A DNA stretch of 64,000 nt. Origin: Serratia sp. DD3. GTDB taxonomy: Bacteria > Pseudomonadota > Gammaproteobacteria > Enterobacterales > Enterobacteriaceae. The notes beneath the pieces were generated by a model. It did not search any database and was not told the DNA's origin. It saw only the letters and a list, made by a program, of their open reading frames with translations. A program made the position numbers and the translations under genes. The stretch covers positions 1 through 64,000 of the forward strand of contig NZ_AYKS02000091.1 of the NCBI RefSeq assembly GCF_000496755.2, written 5' to 3'. Numbering within the stretch: position 1 is the stretch's first letter; every line of letters starts with the position of its first letter. This document shows, piece by piece, positions 7,800 to 16,056 of the stretch.

Positions 7800-8645
7800 A
7801 TGAAAATTCCAAAACGACTCCAGCCATTGGTAGATGATGGCTTAATCGATGATGTCATCCGCCGTTTAAAAAGTGGCAAAGAAGCCGACGTATTTATCGT
7901 GCGTTGCGGTAATGAGATCCGCTGCGCCAAAGTGTACAAAGAAGCGGATAAACGTAACTTCAAACAAGCAGTAAACTATCAGGAAGGGCGTAAAGTACGA
8001 AACAGCCGTGACGCCCGCGCGATGAAAAAGGGCTCCAAATTTGGTCGCCAACAACAAGAAGAGTCCTGGCAGAATACCGAGGTAGATGCCTTGCACCTGT
8101 TGGCTAAAGCGGGCGTTCGTGTGCCACAGCCGGATATCTGTCTGGATGGGGTACTGCTGATGGAGTTGATCACCGACGAAGAGGGCCTGGTGGCACCGCG
8201 TCTCAGTGATGTTACGCTGACACCTGAGCAGGCACTGCATGACCATGCTTTAATGATGAACTACGCAGTACGGATGCTTTGTGCCGGTTTGGTACACGGG
8301 GATTTATCCGAATTCAACGTATTAATGGATAAAGACGGGCCGGTTATCATCGATCTACCGCAGGTGGTCGATGCCGCAGCCAACAACCATGCCCAAAGCA
8401 TGTTCGCCCGTGATATCAACAATATGACGCAATATTATGGTCAGTATGCACCACAACTGCTTGGTACCCAGTACGCCAAAGAGATTTGGGCGCTCTATCA
8501 GGAAGGTAACCTGACACCAGCCTGTGTGCTGACAGGCAAATTCAGTGAAAGCAATAAACGCGCTGATGTCGGTTCCGTGCTGGAAGAGATCCAAGCCGCC
8601 AGCGATGAACATCAGCGGCAGTTACAAGCACGTCAAGAGGACTAA
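7800..8645 (+). CDS. RIO-type serine/threonine protein kinase
   Basis: 281-residue atypical protein kinase of the RIO1 family. The phosphate-binding segment is SGKEADVFIV (25-34), the ATP lysine is in RCAKVY (about K44), the catalytic loop reads HGDLSEFN (166-173, D168 catalytic, N173 metal) and the metal aspartate is D185 in IIDLPQ. A basic linker (KVRNSRDARAMKKGSK) corresponds to the RIO flexible loop. Bacterial members are found in several gammaproteobacteria but not in E. coli K-12; the substrate is unknown. The frame extends to 7701, but relatives begin MKIPKRLQPL, so I use the ATG at 7800 behind AAGG. Confidence 0.9.
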   Translation: MKIPKRLQPLVDDGLIDDVIRRLKSGKEADVFIVRCGNEIRCAKVYKEADKRNFKQAVNYQEGRKVRNSRDARAMKKGSKFGRQQQEESWQNTEVDALHLLAKAGVRVPQPDICLDGVLLMELITDEEGLVAPRLSDVTLTPEQALHDHALMMNYAVRMLCAGLVHGDLSEFNVLMDKDGPVIIDLPQVVDAAANNHAQSMFARDINNMTQYYGQYAPQLLGTQYAKEIWALYQEGNLTPACVLTGKFSESNKRADVGSVLEEIQAASDEHQRQLQARQED

Positions 8646-8655
8646 TCTACCCGCC

Positions 8656-8676
8656 CCCCGATCTGCCACATCGGGG
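8656..8676. terminator. Bidirectional terminator candidate
   Basis: CCCCGAT and ATCGGGG pair around CTGCCAC between the convergent RIO kinase and methyltransferase-like genes. Confidence 0.6.
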
Positions 8677-8683
8677 CCATAAT

Positions 8684-9169
8684 TTAAAGCCAGCGCCTTA
8701 CCCGCTGGCAATATGCCGGGTACTCTGCGCTAAAGCGCTGGGTGAGAAAACGCTCTTCTCGCGGAACCTGTACGTAGTCGAGATAAACAAAAAACAGCAA
8801 CCACCCGAGCCAGACCAGCCAACTCCCCAAAACCAAGGCCCACGCCGCCAATAATAGTAGTTGCCCCAGATAGATTGGATTACGGCTAAAGCGGAAAATA
8901 CCGTTAACTATCAGTACATTAACCTGCTGAAATTTTTGCGGATGTACGGTGGTATTGGCACGGTGAAAAGCCAAACTGGTGCTGAGCATCATGGCAAAGG
9001 AAAGCACAACCAACACCGTGGCCAAACTGAAAATAAAGGTGTTCCCCTGCCATCCCCCGCCGGACAACCAATGAATAATCCACATTCCTACTCCGCAAAC
9101 CGCCAACACCACCGGTGGCAAAAGTAACCCGTTTAAGGACTTTGTTATTTTTAGTTTTGGCGTAACCAT
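8684..9169 (-). CDS. Isoprenylcysteine carboxyl methyltransferase-like membrane protein
   Basis: 161 residues, four or five membrane segments, with the ICMT/PEMT signature: SRNPIYLGQLLLL (about 93-105) and a C-terminal VPREERFLTQRF (about 136-147) that supplies S-adenosylmethionine-binding residues. Bacterial members methylate unknown small or lipid substrates; prenylated proteins are not expected here. The start is the only reasonable ATG before the first hydrophobic segment. It is convergent with the RIO kinase and divergent from an AraC regulator, with a 92-bp gap. Confidence 0.8.
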   Translation of the reverse strand: MVTPKLKITKSLNGLLLPPVVLAVCGVGMWIIHWLSGGGWQGNTFIFSLATVLVVLSFAMMLSTSLAFHRANTTVHPQKFQQVNVLIVNGIFRFSRNPIYLGQLLLLAAWALVLGSWLVWLGWLLFFVYLDYVQVPREERFLTQRFSAEYPAYCQRVRRWL

Positions 9170-9261
9170 GATGATATTCTCGAAGTGGTTTGAAATCGTT
9201 TAATGGCTGTAATCTGAACAAATTTGAGTATATATTCAACATTGGCAACCAGGAAAAAATA

Positions 9262-10089
9262 ATGAACAAGGATATTCCACAGTTTTGGCGTGACGAACGC
9301 CTGCCGTTTGTTGAAGCCCGAGCCATTGAAGATGGTCGTCGCATACATTATGCCATGCACAGCCATGAGTTTTTCTCTATTGGCGCGATTACTGCGGGCC
9401 ATAGCCATTATCTCAACGGCGATCAACAACTGCAGGTTAAGACTGGCGATATGGTTATCATCAACCCGCAACAAGCTCATGGTTGTAACCCAATTAGCAA
9501 TCAATGCTGGTCCTACATCATGTTTTATATCGACCCGCAATGGTTGGCAAAATTACAGCAAGAAAACAGTGAGGACAAAAGCCCGGGTTTTAGGCCTTTT
9601 GCTGATATTGTGAGCCATGATGCCACACTGTTTAATGGTCTGAATCAGTTATATCGCATTTTAACCACCCCAAGCTGTTGTCATCTGGAGAAACAAATTG
9701 CGCTAGTCGATTACTTTAGCAACTTGCTGCAACAATTAGGGGTTACGTCCCCTTCCCTGTTTGACCACTCGCCGAAGTTAGCAACAGCAGCCAGGTTTAT
9801 CCGTCATCACTGTACAGAACCCCTGACACTGGAAGCCATCTGCCAGGCATCGGCGCTTTCCCCCTCTTACCTGATCCGCTCATTTAAAAAGCACTATGGT
9901 ATGACCCCCCATGCTTATCTGGTTAATCAGCGTATTCAGTATGGTCATCGCTTACTGAAACATGGCTTGCCCATCGCAGCCGCAGCGCACAAAAGTGGTT
10001 TTGCCGATCAAGCGCACTTTCAACGAACGTTTAAACAGTTGTTAGCCGCCACACCCGGTCAATATCAAACCCCTTCAACCACCAAATAG
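9262..10089 (+). CDS. AraC-family regulator next to a LysE exporter
   Basis: 275 residues: an N-terminal cupin-type sensing domain (HSHEFFSIGAITAGHSHY, about 32-50) and two AraC helix-turn-helix motifs at the C-terminus (about 175-272, with LEAICQASALSPSYLIRSFK and AAAHKSGFADQAHFQRTFKQ). The ATG at 9262 has AGGA nine bases upstream; the frame runs further up without a start site. Its 3' end overlaps the convergent LysE-family exporter by 25 bp. AraC/LysE pairs of this kind commonly sense and export an amino acid, which is an inference here. Confidence 0.88.
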   Translation: MNKDIPQFWRDERLPFVEARAIEDGRRIHYAMHSHEFFSIGAITAGHSHYLNGDQQLQVKTGDMVIINPQQAHGCNPISNQCWSYIMFYIDPQWLAKLQQENSEDKSPGFRPFADIVSHDATLFNGLNQLYRILTTPSCCHLEKQIALVDYFSNLLQQLGVTSPSLFDHSPKLATAARFIRHHCTEPLTLEAICQASALSPSYLIRSFKKHYGMTPHAYLVNQRIQYGHRLLKHGLPIAAAAHKSGFADQAHFQRTFKQLLAATPGQYQTPSTTK

Positions 10090-10658
10090 CTGGCACTGAG
10101 TACCAACAACAGCGCCATCAGCCGGTTGAAGTACCGCACAATATGTGCACGCTGCAAGAAACGACTCAGCATGCTGCCTGCGCAAACCCAAATGGCAACT
10201 GAGGCATAACAAATCACAAAGTAGATCAGAGCAAACTGCCATAACAGGCCCTCGCCGCTATCACCAACAAATGCGCCCATACCTGCCGTTGCAGCCAACC
10301 AGGCTTTCGGGTTCAACCATTGCAACCCGGCACCATACCAATAAGACGGTCTCTTGGTGTGTTGGTCCTGTTGCCATTGCCCACTATCAACAGCAAGCTG
10401 GTAAGCCATATACAGCAAGAAAAGCACGCCAGCCCACAAAATCGCCGCAGTCAGCCCCGGCCACCGTATCAGTATCTGATTGAGCCCCAAGCCAACCAGT
10501 ATCAGTAATAAGGTGAAACCCACTGTCGCACCGGTAACATGCCGCAAGCTGGCGTAAAAACCAACCTGGGCACCATTGGCGAAAGCCACAATATTAACTG
10601 GCCCTGGTGTAATGGACGTTGCCAAGGCAAAGGCGGCCATAGAGAAGTAAATTGTCAT
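10065..10658 (-). CDS. LysE-family amino-acid exporter
   Basis: 197 residues with six hydrophobic segments. The first loop contains SITPGPVNIVAFANGAQVG, the LysE/RhtB signature, and the central GLQWLNPKAWLA motif is also typical. Predicted inner-membrane exporter for an amino acid or derivative; the substrate is not fixed by sequence. The ATG at 10658 follows AGGGACTTAGC, a good ribosome site; the frame extends upstream in phase but without a comparable signal. It overlaps the convergent AraC gene by 25 bp. Confidence 0.88.
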   Translation of the reverse strand: MTIYFSMAAFALATSITPGPVNIVAFANGAQVGFYASLRHVTGATVGFTLLLILVGLGLNQILIRWPGLTAAILWAGVLFLLYMAYQLAVDSGQWQQDQHTKRPSYWYGAGLQWLNPKAWLAATAGMGAFVGDSGEGLLWQFALIYFVICYASVAIWVCAGSMLSRFLQRAHIVRYFNRLMALLLVLSASYLVVEGV

Positions 10659-10995
10659 TGCTAAGTCCCTATATAATATTTTGTGAATCAAGTGACTGGA
10701 GGAAGGCTGATTGATAAGACGTTCCTCACGAATCAGCTCTACCTGTCGTTGGCTGATTGGATGGCCGGTGACAAATTTGAATAAACTGGGATACAGGGAC
10801 TAGCCTGCCTGAGGAACAACCGCGCGTATTGAATAAAATTACCCAATATCAGTCACTTTTTACGCACCGAGGATAATGGAATAGGGGCTAGGTAAGAGGT
10901 CTGCTGACAGGATACTGAGACTACTGCAGTGCACAGTTTTCACGAAAGTTATGGTATTATTCTGCGCGATATTATTCTAATTTCGTAGGCATACC
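10659..10995. other. Intergenic region lysE-like / yajD
   Basis: Divergent promoter region of the LysE exporter and yajD. No repeat, RNA or further gene was recognised. The frame of the LysE gene stays open for about 50 codons upstream of its chosen start, without a start site, and I treat that as chance. Confidence 0.5.
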
Positions 10996-11337
10996 ATGGC
11001 ATACATTCCTAAAAACTATGCAAAACTCGAAGTCGGTTATCGTGAGAAAGCGCTGAAACTTTTCCCGTGGGTATGCGGGCGCTGTTCACGGGAGTTTGTT
11101 TATTCCAACCTGCGTGAGCTCACCGTGCATCACATCGATCATGACCACAGTAATAACCCAGAAGATGGCAGCAACTGGGAAATGTTGTGCCTGTACTGCC
11201 ATGATCATGAGCATTCAAAATACACCGAAGCCGACCAGTATGGCTCTACGGTCATTGCCGGTGAGGATGCCCAGAAAGACATCGGCGTGGCAACCCACAA
11301 TCCGTTCGCCAACCTCAAGGCAATGCTGAAAAAATAG
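10996..11337 (+). CDS. yajD: HNH nuclease family protein YajD
   Basis: 113 residues, almost collinear with E. coli YajD (115). Two CxxC pairs (CGRC near 27 and CLYC near 72) frame the HNH core LTVHHIDHDHSNNPEDGSNWEM, so a zinc-supported beta-beta-alpha metal nuclease fold is expected. The biological target is unknown. AlphaProteobacterial and phage relatives are homing or packaging nucleases, but YajD is a stable core gene. The start ATG agrees with the family. It stands alone. Confidence 0.93.
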   Translation: MAYIPKNYAKLEVGYREKALKLFPWVCGRCSREFVYSNLRELTVHHIDHDHSNNPEDGSNWEMLCLYCHDHEHSKYTEADQYGSTVIAGEDAQKDIGVATHNPFANLKAMLKK

Positions 11338-11424
11338 TCTATTTTGGTTACTGGGGCAGAGCCGCCACTGACGTGGATTTGCCCCTGAATAACCACATGG
11401 CAAAAATCATCCGGCGCCGCATCA

Positions 11425-11628
11425 CTATTGGCTGTTTTTGCGTAACTCCGTTACCGGTACCCCGCCAATTCCCCAGTTATCAGTATCGACCTCATCAATC
11501 ACTACCACGGTGGTTTTCGGGTTTTTATTTAGCACATCAACCAGTAACTGGGTGACGCCGGCAATCAACTGCTGTTTCTGCTCGGCGGTAGCGCCTTCAC
11601 GGGTAATTTTAATATTAACGTATGGCAT
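11425..11628 (-). CDS. 4-oxalocrotonate tautomerase-family enzyme
   Basis: 67 residues: the small tautomerase fold with catalytic Pro1 exposed after removal of the initiator methionine (MPYVNIKITREG), a helix, and a C-terminal NWGIGGVPV loop typical of the family. Such enzymes move double bonds in keto-enol substrates; the substrate is unknown. GAGGG precedes the ATG. It lies 35 bp downstream of, and in the same direction as, the 12587-11664 gene, so the two may be cotranscribed. Confidence 0.88.
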   Translation of the reverse strand: MPYVNIKITREGATAEQKQQLIAGVTQLLVDVLNKNPKTTVVVIDEVDTDNWGIGGVPVTELRKNSQ

Positions 11629-11663
11629 ATCGCCCTCTGGTTACGAATAAATTGAGCTGAATA

Positions 11664-12587
11664 TTAGCGGTTAATGGATCTGGCCATGCGGGTATAAGTA
11701 TGGCGTACCCCACGGATCGCTACACTGTAGGCAAAAATATTTTCCGGTAACGCCAAACCAAGATAGCCGGTATCGCCAATATGGTGCAGATCGGCACCAG
11801 CCATTTTACTCATCAGCGCAATTTGACGGATGGTTTGTACATCGGCCCCTTCCTGAGAGGTACCAATCGCGGTCATGGCCAATGCCCCTTGTTGCTGTGT
11901 AAAAGCAATCAATGCGGCTACCTTTTCCTGCGACATCCCAGGAATAGTACCCGGTGCAGGCAACAATACGATATCTGCACCGTTTTCAATAAACAGAGCA
12001 ATATCATGCTCATTAATCAACTGGCTACCACTTTCCCGTACAATACCCGCCCCGTGCATCTTGCCGGTCACCAACAGCAGTTTATCGCCGACCTCATCAT
12101 GGATCTGTTTCAACGCTTCCGCAATCGCCTGGTTACTGACCCCATTATTAGGATTACCAGTCAGCACCACCATGCGTGCACCAAGCTGATAGAGTTTACG
12201 TGCATTTTCCGCGGTAGCCGCCCGCCCCGCCGTCACCTGCCAGAATTCATTATGTGTACTGGCAAACGCCGGGTCGACTGCTTCCAGGTTGACACCAATC
12301 ACCCGTCCCGTCAGACGCTGTAACTCACGCAACACCTCTTCTGGTGCCACTTCTTCAGGCAAACCGGCAATCTGTGGCTGGTTAACATCAAAAAGATTCA
12401 ATAGCAGTATATCCGCCCCCTGGCTGGCTGCCAGTTCGGCATTGGTAATGCTACTCAACAACGGTTGAGTCACCGCAATGGCTTCACTCACCAGGATCCG
12501 CCCCTCGCTAGCGCGAATGGCATACAGCAGTTCCGCTTTGCTCATATTGGCCAATTCACTGGCGCTACAATCCAGATATCGTTTCAT
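11664..12587 (-). CDS. TIM-barrel-like protein of unknown function (DUF7916-like)
   Basis: 307 residues beginning MKRYLDCSASELANMSK. Alternating beta-strand and helix pattern with several strand ends typical of a TIM barrel: GADILLLNLFD, VIGVNLEAVDP, ARMVVLTGNPNNG, GADIVLLPAPGTIPG and GADLHHIGDTGYLG. I associate the family with DUF7916, sometimes annotated as a haloacid-dehalogenase-like hydrolase, but no HAD motif is present. No enzymatic function can be assigned. The start at 12587 has GGGAAAG upstream; the 17 further codons are not needed. The tautomerase follows 35 bp downstream in the same direction, hinting at a shared metabolic job. Confidence 0.7.
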   Translation of the reverse strand: MKRYLDCSASELANMSKAELLYAIRASEGRILVSEAIAVTQPLLSSITNAELAASQGADILLLNLFDVNQPQIAGLPEEVAPEEVLRELQRLTGRVIGVNLEAVDPAFASTHNEFWQVTAGRAATAENARKLYQLGARMVVLTGNPNNGVSNQAIAEALKQIHDEVGDKLLLVTGKMHGAGIVRESGSQLINEHDIALFIENGADIVLLPAPGTIPGMSQEKVAALIAFTQQQGALAMTAIGTSQEGADVQTIRQIALMSKMAGADLHHIGDTGYLGLALPENIFAYSVAIRGVRHTYTRMARSINR

Positions 12588-12721
12588 AATGTCTTTCCCA
12601 ATAACCAACCCATTGAGTTCCAAATTTATATACTGCACTCAAATGAGGGTAAAGAAATCCCCCCGGTTAAAAAGAATACCTTCGAGCGCATATCATAAAG
12701 ATATTCTAACCAAACCCATAT

Positions 12722-13627
12722 TCAGCAACATTTCTGACGCCATTGAGAAAAAAGTGCGATAGGTTTCGAGAAGACCATCAAATTACCCAATAAGATAAGG
12801 AATAACCCAAGAACAATATTCCACCCCCACTGATATCCCTCATAAATCGTCGAAATAATCAACGCAACCAGTGGAAACAATAAAGTCGTGTAAGCGGCTG
12901 CACTGGCACCGATACGGCCAAGCAAACTGAAATAAGCAGCAAAAGCAATCACCGAACCAAAGATAGCCAAGTAAAAGAGTGAACCAAGATAACGAACCGA
13001 GAATTCCACCTGAAATGAAGCGCCTTGTAGCAGTGCGATTGCAGCCATCAGCAATGCGCCATAGGTCATGGCATAGGCATTGGTTGACAGGATATCCAAC
13101 CCACGGCGTTGATGACGCACACTGATCATATTACCGAGTGAAAAGCCGTATGTGCCTAACGCACTCAAACCAATCCCGGTGAATAATTCTGGTGCCATCT
13201 GTGTGGACACCAGATCCTGCCAGGAGAGTGCGACAATTCCCATCATCCCCAATATTGCTGCGGGCAACAAGGTCGGACTTGGGCGCTGACGAAAGAAAAG
13301 TATACTGTTAAGCGCATTATACAAAACAGCCATGGAGAAGATGACTGACTCCAGTCCGCTACTGATATAAGCGGCGGCACGATAAAAACAGTAAAAATTT
13401 AAGCCAAACACACAAGCGCCTTGCAACAAACAAAACAGGTGGTCACGTAAACTAATAGCATGCAAACGACGCATCACCAGTAAAATTATCAGCATCACCG
13501 CAGCAGAAAGCTGAAAGCGGTAACTGATCGAAACAGGAATAGCGACCACACTTTGCTGTTGAAGGGTGATTGCAATCCATGTTGTTCCCCATATCAGTAC
13601 CACCACAAGATATAACAGCGTATTCAT
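12722..13627 (-). CDS. EamA/DMT-family transporter
   Basis: 301 residues with two EamA repeats and about ten membrane helices; the first helix contains the family's VVLIWGTTWIAI. It differs clearly from the YedA-type exporter at 776-1690. Substrate unknown. Two ATG codons occur in tandem; the second (13627) has GGAG six bases upstream and is preferred. It is divergent from an AraC regulator at 13809, which probably controls it. Confidence 0.85.
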   Translation of the reverse strand: MNTLLYLVVVLIWGTTWIAITLQQQSVVAIPVSISYRFQLSAAVMLIILLVMRRLHAISLRDHLFCLLQGACVFGLNFYCFYRAAAYISSGLESVIFSMAVLYNALNSILFFRQRPSPTLLPAAILGMMGIVALSWQDLVSTQMAPELFTGIGLSALGTYGFSLGNMISVRHQRRGLDILSTNAYAMTYGALLMAAIALLQGASFQVEFSVRYLGSLFYLAIFGSVIAFAAYFSLLGRIGASAAAYTTLLFPLVALIISTIYEGYQWGWNIVLGLFLILLGNLMVFSKPIALFSQWRQKCC

Positions 13628-13808
13628 CATTAACTCCGATTAATCATCCTGAGTCACAGTATTCACTTTTTACGATGTTGATACTTTCACCACCTTGCTG
13701 ACGATGACATATTCTTGCGCTTTTTTTCGCAAAACAGTGAGGAAAGGTTGATAGCAGAGATGGCGATTCTTTAAACTGGAATCGTTTTTCTAGCAAGATG
13801 GAACGCCT

Positions 13809-14678
13809 ATGGCTTATCAGGCATTTGAAACTCTGCGGCGACACAGAGCTCAGTTACATAACAGTGTTCAATTAGGGTCAGGTGTACAATTAGCCGCCTG
13901 GTCTAATCGTAATGATTGTGTTACCCAGGAAAGCGCTGATCACCACACGCTCAGTCTGTATGTCGCTGACGGTTATGAGTGCTATCAGAAAGTGCTCGGC
14001 GGCTGGCAAAATGGTGGTGGGCCTGATCATTTCTGTATCATGCCGCGACAGTATGAATCCACTTGGGATGTGCGCAGTGAGCTCTCTTTTGTGCACCTGT
14101 ATTGTACTGACCTGCATTTGCGTCATTTGCTTGAGCAAACTTGGGATCGCAGCCCCGCATCCATCAATCTCGAACAGCGATCATTTGGTGAAGATGCGCG
14201 GATTACGTCACTGTTTCGTCAGTTTCTACTCAGTTATGACTGGCAGGATAACGCTAATCAACTGGTTCTGAGCAGCACCACCACCTTGTTGATGTCACAT
14301 CTGCTCCAGCATTATAGCCACCTGCAGTGGGGTTTACCTGCAGTACGCGGGGGCTTGGCACCGATAGGCTTGAAACGTGTACATGAATATATCGATAACC
14401 ATCTTGATCAACCCTTGTTGTTGGCAGATTTAGCCCAGCAGGCTGGGTTAAGTGAATTCCATTTTGCCCGCATGTTTAAACACAGTACCGGCTTGGCTCC
14501 ACACCAATATGTAATGCGTAGGCGTTTACAGCAAGCAGAGAGATTACTACGCGAGACATCCATTTCACTGACACTGATTGCACAGGCGTGTGGTTTCAGT
14601 TCAGCCAGCCATTTCAGCCACCGATTTAAGGTGGCCTATGGTTATGCTCCGATGCAATTACGACAACAAGCACGTTAA
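13809..14678 (+). CDS. AraC-family transcriptional regulator
   Basis: 289 residues. The N-terminal part (about 1-165) is a sensing domain without obvious motif; the C-terminal 100 residues contain the two AraC helix-turn-helix units, LADLAQQAGLSEFHFARMFK and SLTLIAQACGFSSASHFSHR. GGAA lies just upstream of the ATG. It is transcribed away from the EamA transporter across a 181-bp gap, an arrangement typical of a local regulator-exporter pair. The inducer is unknown. Confidence 0.88.
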   Translation: MAYQAFETLRRHRAQLHNSVQLGSGVQLAAWSNRNDCVTQESADHHTLSLYVADGYECYQKVLGGWQNGGGPDHFCIMPRQYESTWDVRSELSFVHLYCTDLHLRHLLEQTWDRSPASINLEQRSFGEDARITSLFRQFLLSYDWQDNANQLVLSSTTTLLMSHLLQHYSHLQWGLPAVRGGLAPIGLKRVHEYIDNHLDQPLLLADLAQQAGLSEFHFARMFKHSTGLAPHQYVMRRRLQQAERLLRETSISLTLIAQACGFSSASHFSHRFKVAYGYAPMQLRQQAR

Positions 14679-14754
14679 ATATTGCCGATTAAGCGCCCCA
14701 CGGTGACTCATTAAACCTAACCATCGACAAACTTTTCGAAGCCTATAGCCAGTT

Positions 14755-14822
14755 CATTTAAGTTGCGGATAGGTCGTGGCATAACAAAGCCCCAGAAACC
14801 GGATCAACCCAGTGACTGGGAC
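14755..14822. repeat. Dispersed repeat, diverged copy
   Basis: TTTAAGTTGCGGATAGGTCG, then GCCCCAGAAACCGGATC and CCCAGTGACTGGG. The first part resembles the GAGTTGCGGATAG end of the repeat at 7679-7720; the last part is a small palindrome. It lies in the gap between two convergent genes. Confidence 0.4.
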
Positions 14823-14874
14823 AGTTCAGATAGAGCAAAAATCCATCACATGACTTGATCTAGCCACACTTATC

Positions 14875-16056
14875 TTAGCCGGGATTGAGCTTCGCCAACC
14901 CCGACACGGCCATTTCCAGATAAGCACGTGGACAACCCAGATTGATACGGATAAACCCTTTGCCTTGTTCACCAAAGCCATAGCCCATGGAAGGTGCAAT
15001 CCTCGCTTGCTGCCGAACCGCTAATTGTAAAGCCGTATCATCCAGGCCCAGGGCGCGGCAATCCAGCCAGGCCAGGTAAGTACCTTCAGCATTAACCATG
15101 CGGCACCAAGGCGCATCTTGCGCCAAAGCTTGTGCAAACCAGCGGCGGTTTTCAGCCAAATAAGCGAGCAAGGCATCAAGCCATGGCTCCCCCTGTTGAT
15201 AAGCCGCTGTTGCCGCCGTCATCGACAGGGCATTAAAAACATCCAGACCATGGGCATTCAGGCGTTCAACAAATTGCGCCCGCAGCACAGGGTTCGGGAT
15301 CAGAAAATTAGAGATCCGCAGCGATGATAAACCAAAGGTTTTACTGGCCGAAGTGGCAACAATCACTTGATCATGCCACTGCGGGTCCAAATGCAGCAAC
15401 GAAGTAAAACGCGCATCAGGAAGCAATAAATCAGCCCAGATCTCATCAGAAATCACCGTCACCTGATGCTGGCGACATAGCTGCAGTAATTGTGTCAATT
15501 CCTGTGGGTTCCAACATCTGCCCGTGGGATTGTGAGGGTTACAAAGCACCAGTAATGGTGGTTTTTCCCTTACCAGCAATGCCGCCAGTTGGGCAAAGTC
15601 AAAGCGATAATAACCCTCCTGCAGTTGCAACGGATTCTCCAATACCCGGCGGCCATTGAGGGTAATCACCTTGCTAAAAGAGCCGTAATAGGGCCCCTGG
15701 AGTACAATACCGTCACCCGGTTGGCTCAGCATCTGGATCAACAAGGCAATGCCCGGCACCACCCCTTCGATAGAGGTAAACCACTGGCGTTCCAGCGCTA
15801 ACTGATGGCGTCGGGCAAACCAGTCAATCGCGGCCTGATAATAGTCATCGTTACGTTCGCTATAACCAAATACCCCATGCTCAACACGAGTATGTAGTGC
15901 TTGTTGCACTTTTTCCGGACAGGGGAAATCAAAATCTGACACCCACATGGGTAACAAATCGGTTTCACTCAACTGCAGATAGTGCGCCATAAAATCCCAT
16001 TTTACCGAACTGGTATTATGGCGGTTGATCACTTGGTTGAAATCAAGCTGTTTCAC
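14875..16056 (-). CDS. PatB/MalY-type cystathionine beta-lyase (PLP aminotransferase fold)
   Basis: 393 residues, fold-type I PLP enzyme. The opening WDFMAHYLQLSETDLLPMWVSDFDF, NPHNPTGRCW, the SDEIWADL aspartate and the Schiff-base lysine in TSASKTFGLSSLR all match the MalY/PatB C-S lyases, which cleave cystathionine or cysteine conjugates. A GTG at 16056 with AGGAGG six bases upstream is the likely start. It overlaps the nhaC stop by 14 bp, so translation is probably coupled to the antiporter gene. The longer ATG start at 16116 lies well inside nhaC and has no ribosome site. Substrate specificity is uncertain. Confidence 0.85.
   Translation of the reverse strand: MKQLDFNQVINRHNTSSVKWDFMAHYLQLSETDLLPMWVSDFDFPCPEKVQQALHTRVEHGVFGYSERNDDYYQAAIDWFARRHQLALERQWFTSIEGVVPGIALLIQMLSQPGDGIVLQGPYYGSFSKVITLNGRRVLENPLQLQEGYYRFDFAQLAALLVREKPPLLVLCNPHNPTGRCWNPQELTQLLQLCRQHQVTVISDEIWADLLLPDARFTSLLHLDPQWHDQVIVATSASKTFGLSSLRISNFLIPNPVLRAQFVERLNAHGLDVFNALSMTAATAAYQQGEPWLDALLAYLAENRRWFAQALAQDAPWCRMVNAEGTYLAWLDCRALGLDDTALQLAVRQQARIAPSMGYGFGEQGKGFIRINLGCPRAYLEMAVSGLAKLNPG

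Noticed and set aside
10659..10810. In-frame N-terminal extension of the LysE-type exporter (about 50 codons)
   Set aside because: No start codon with a ribosome site; the ATG at 10658 has a good one and the family begins there.
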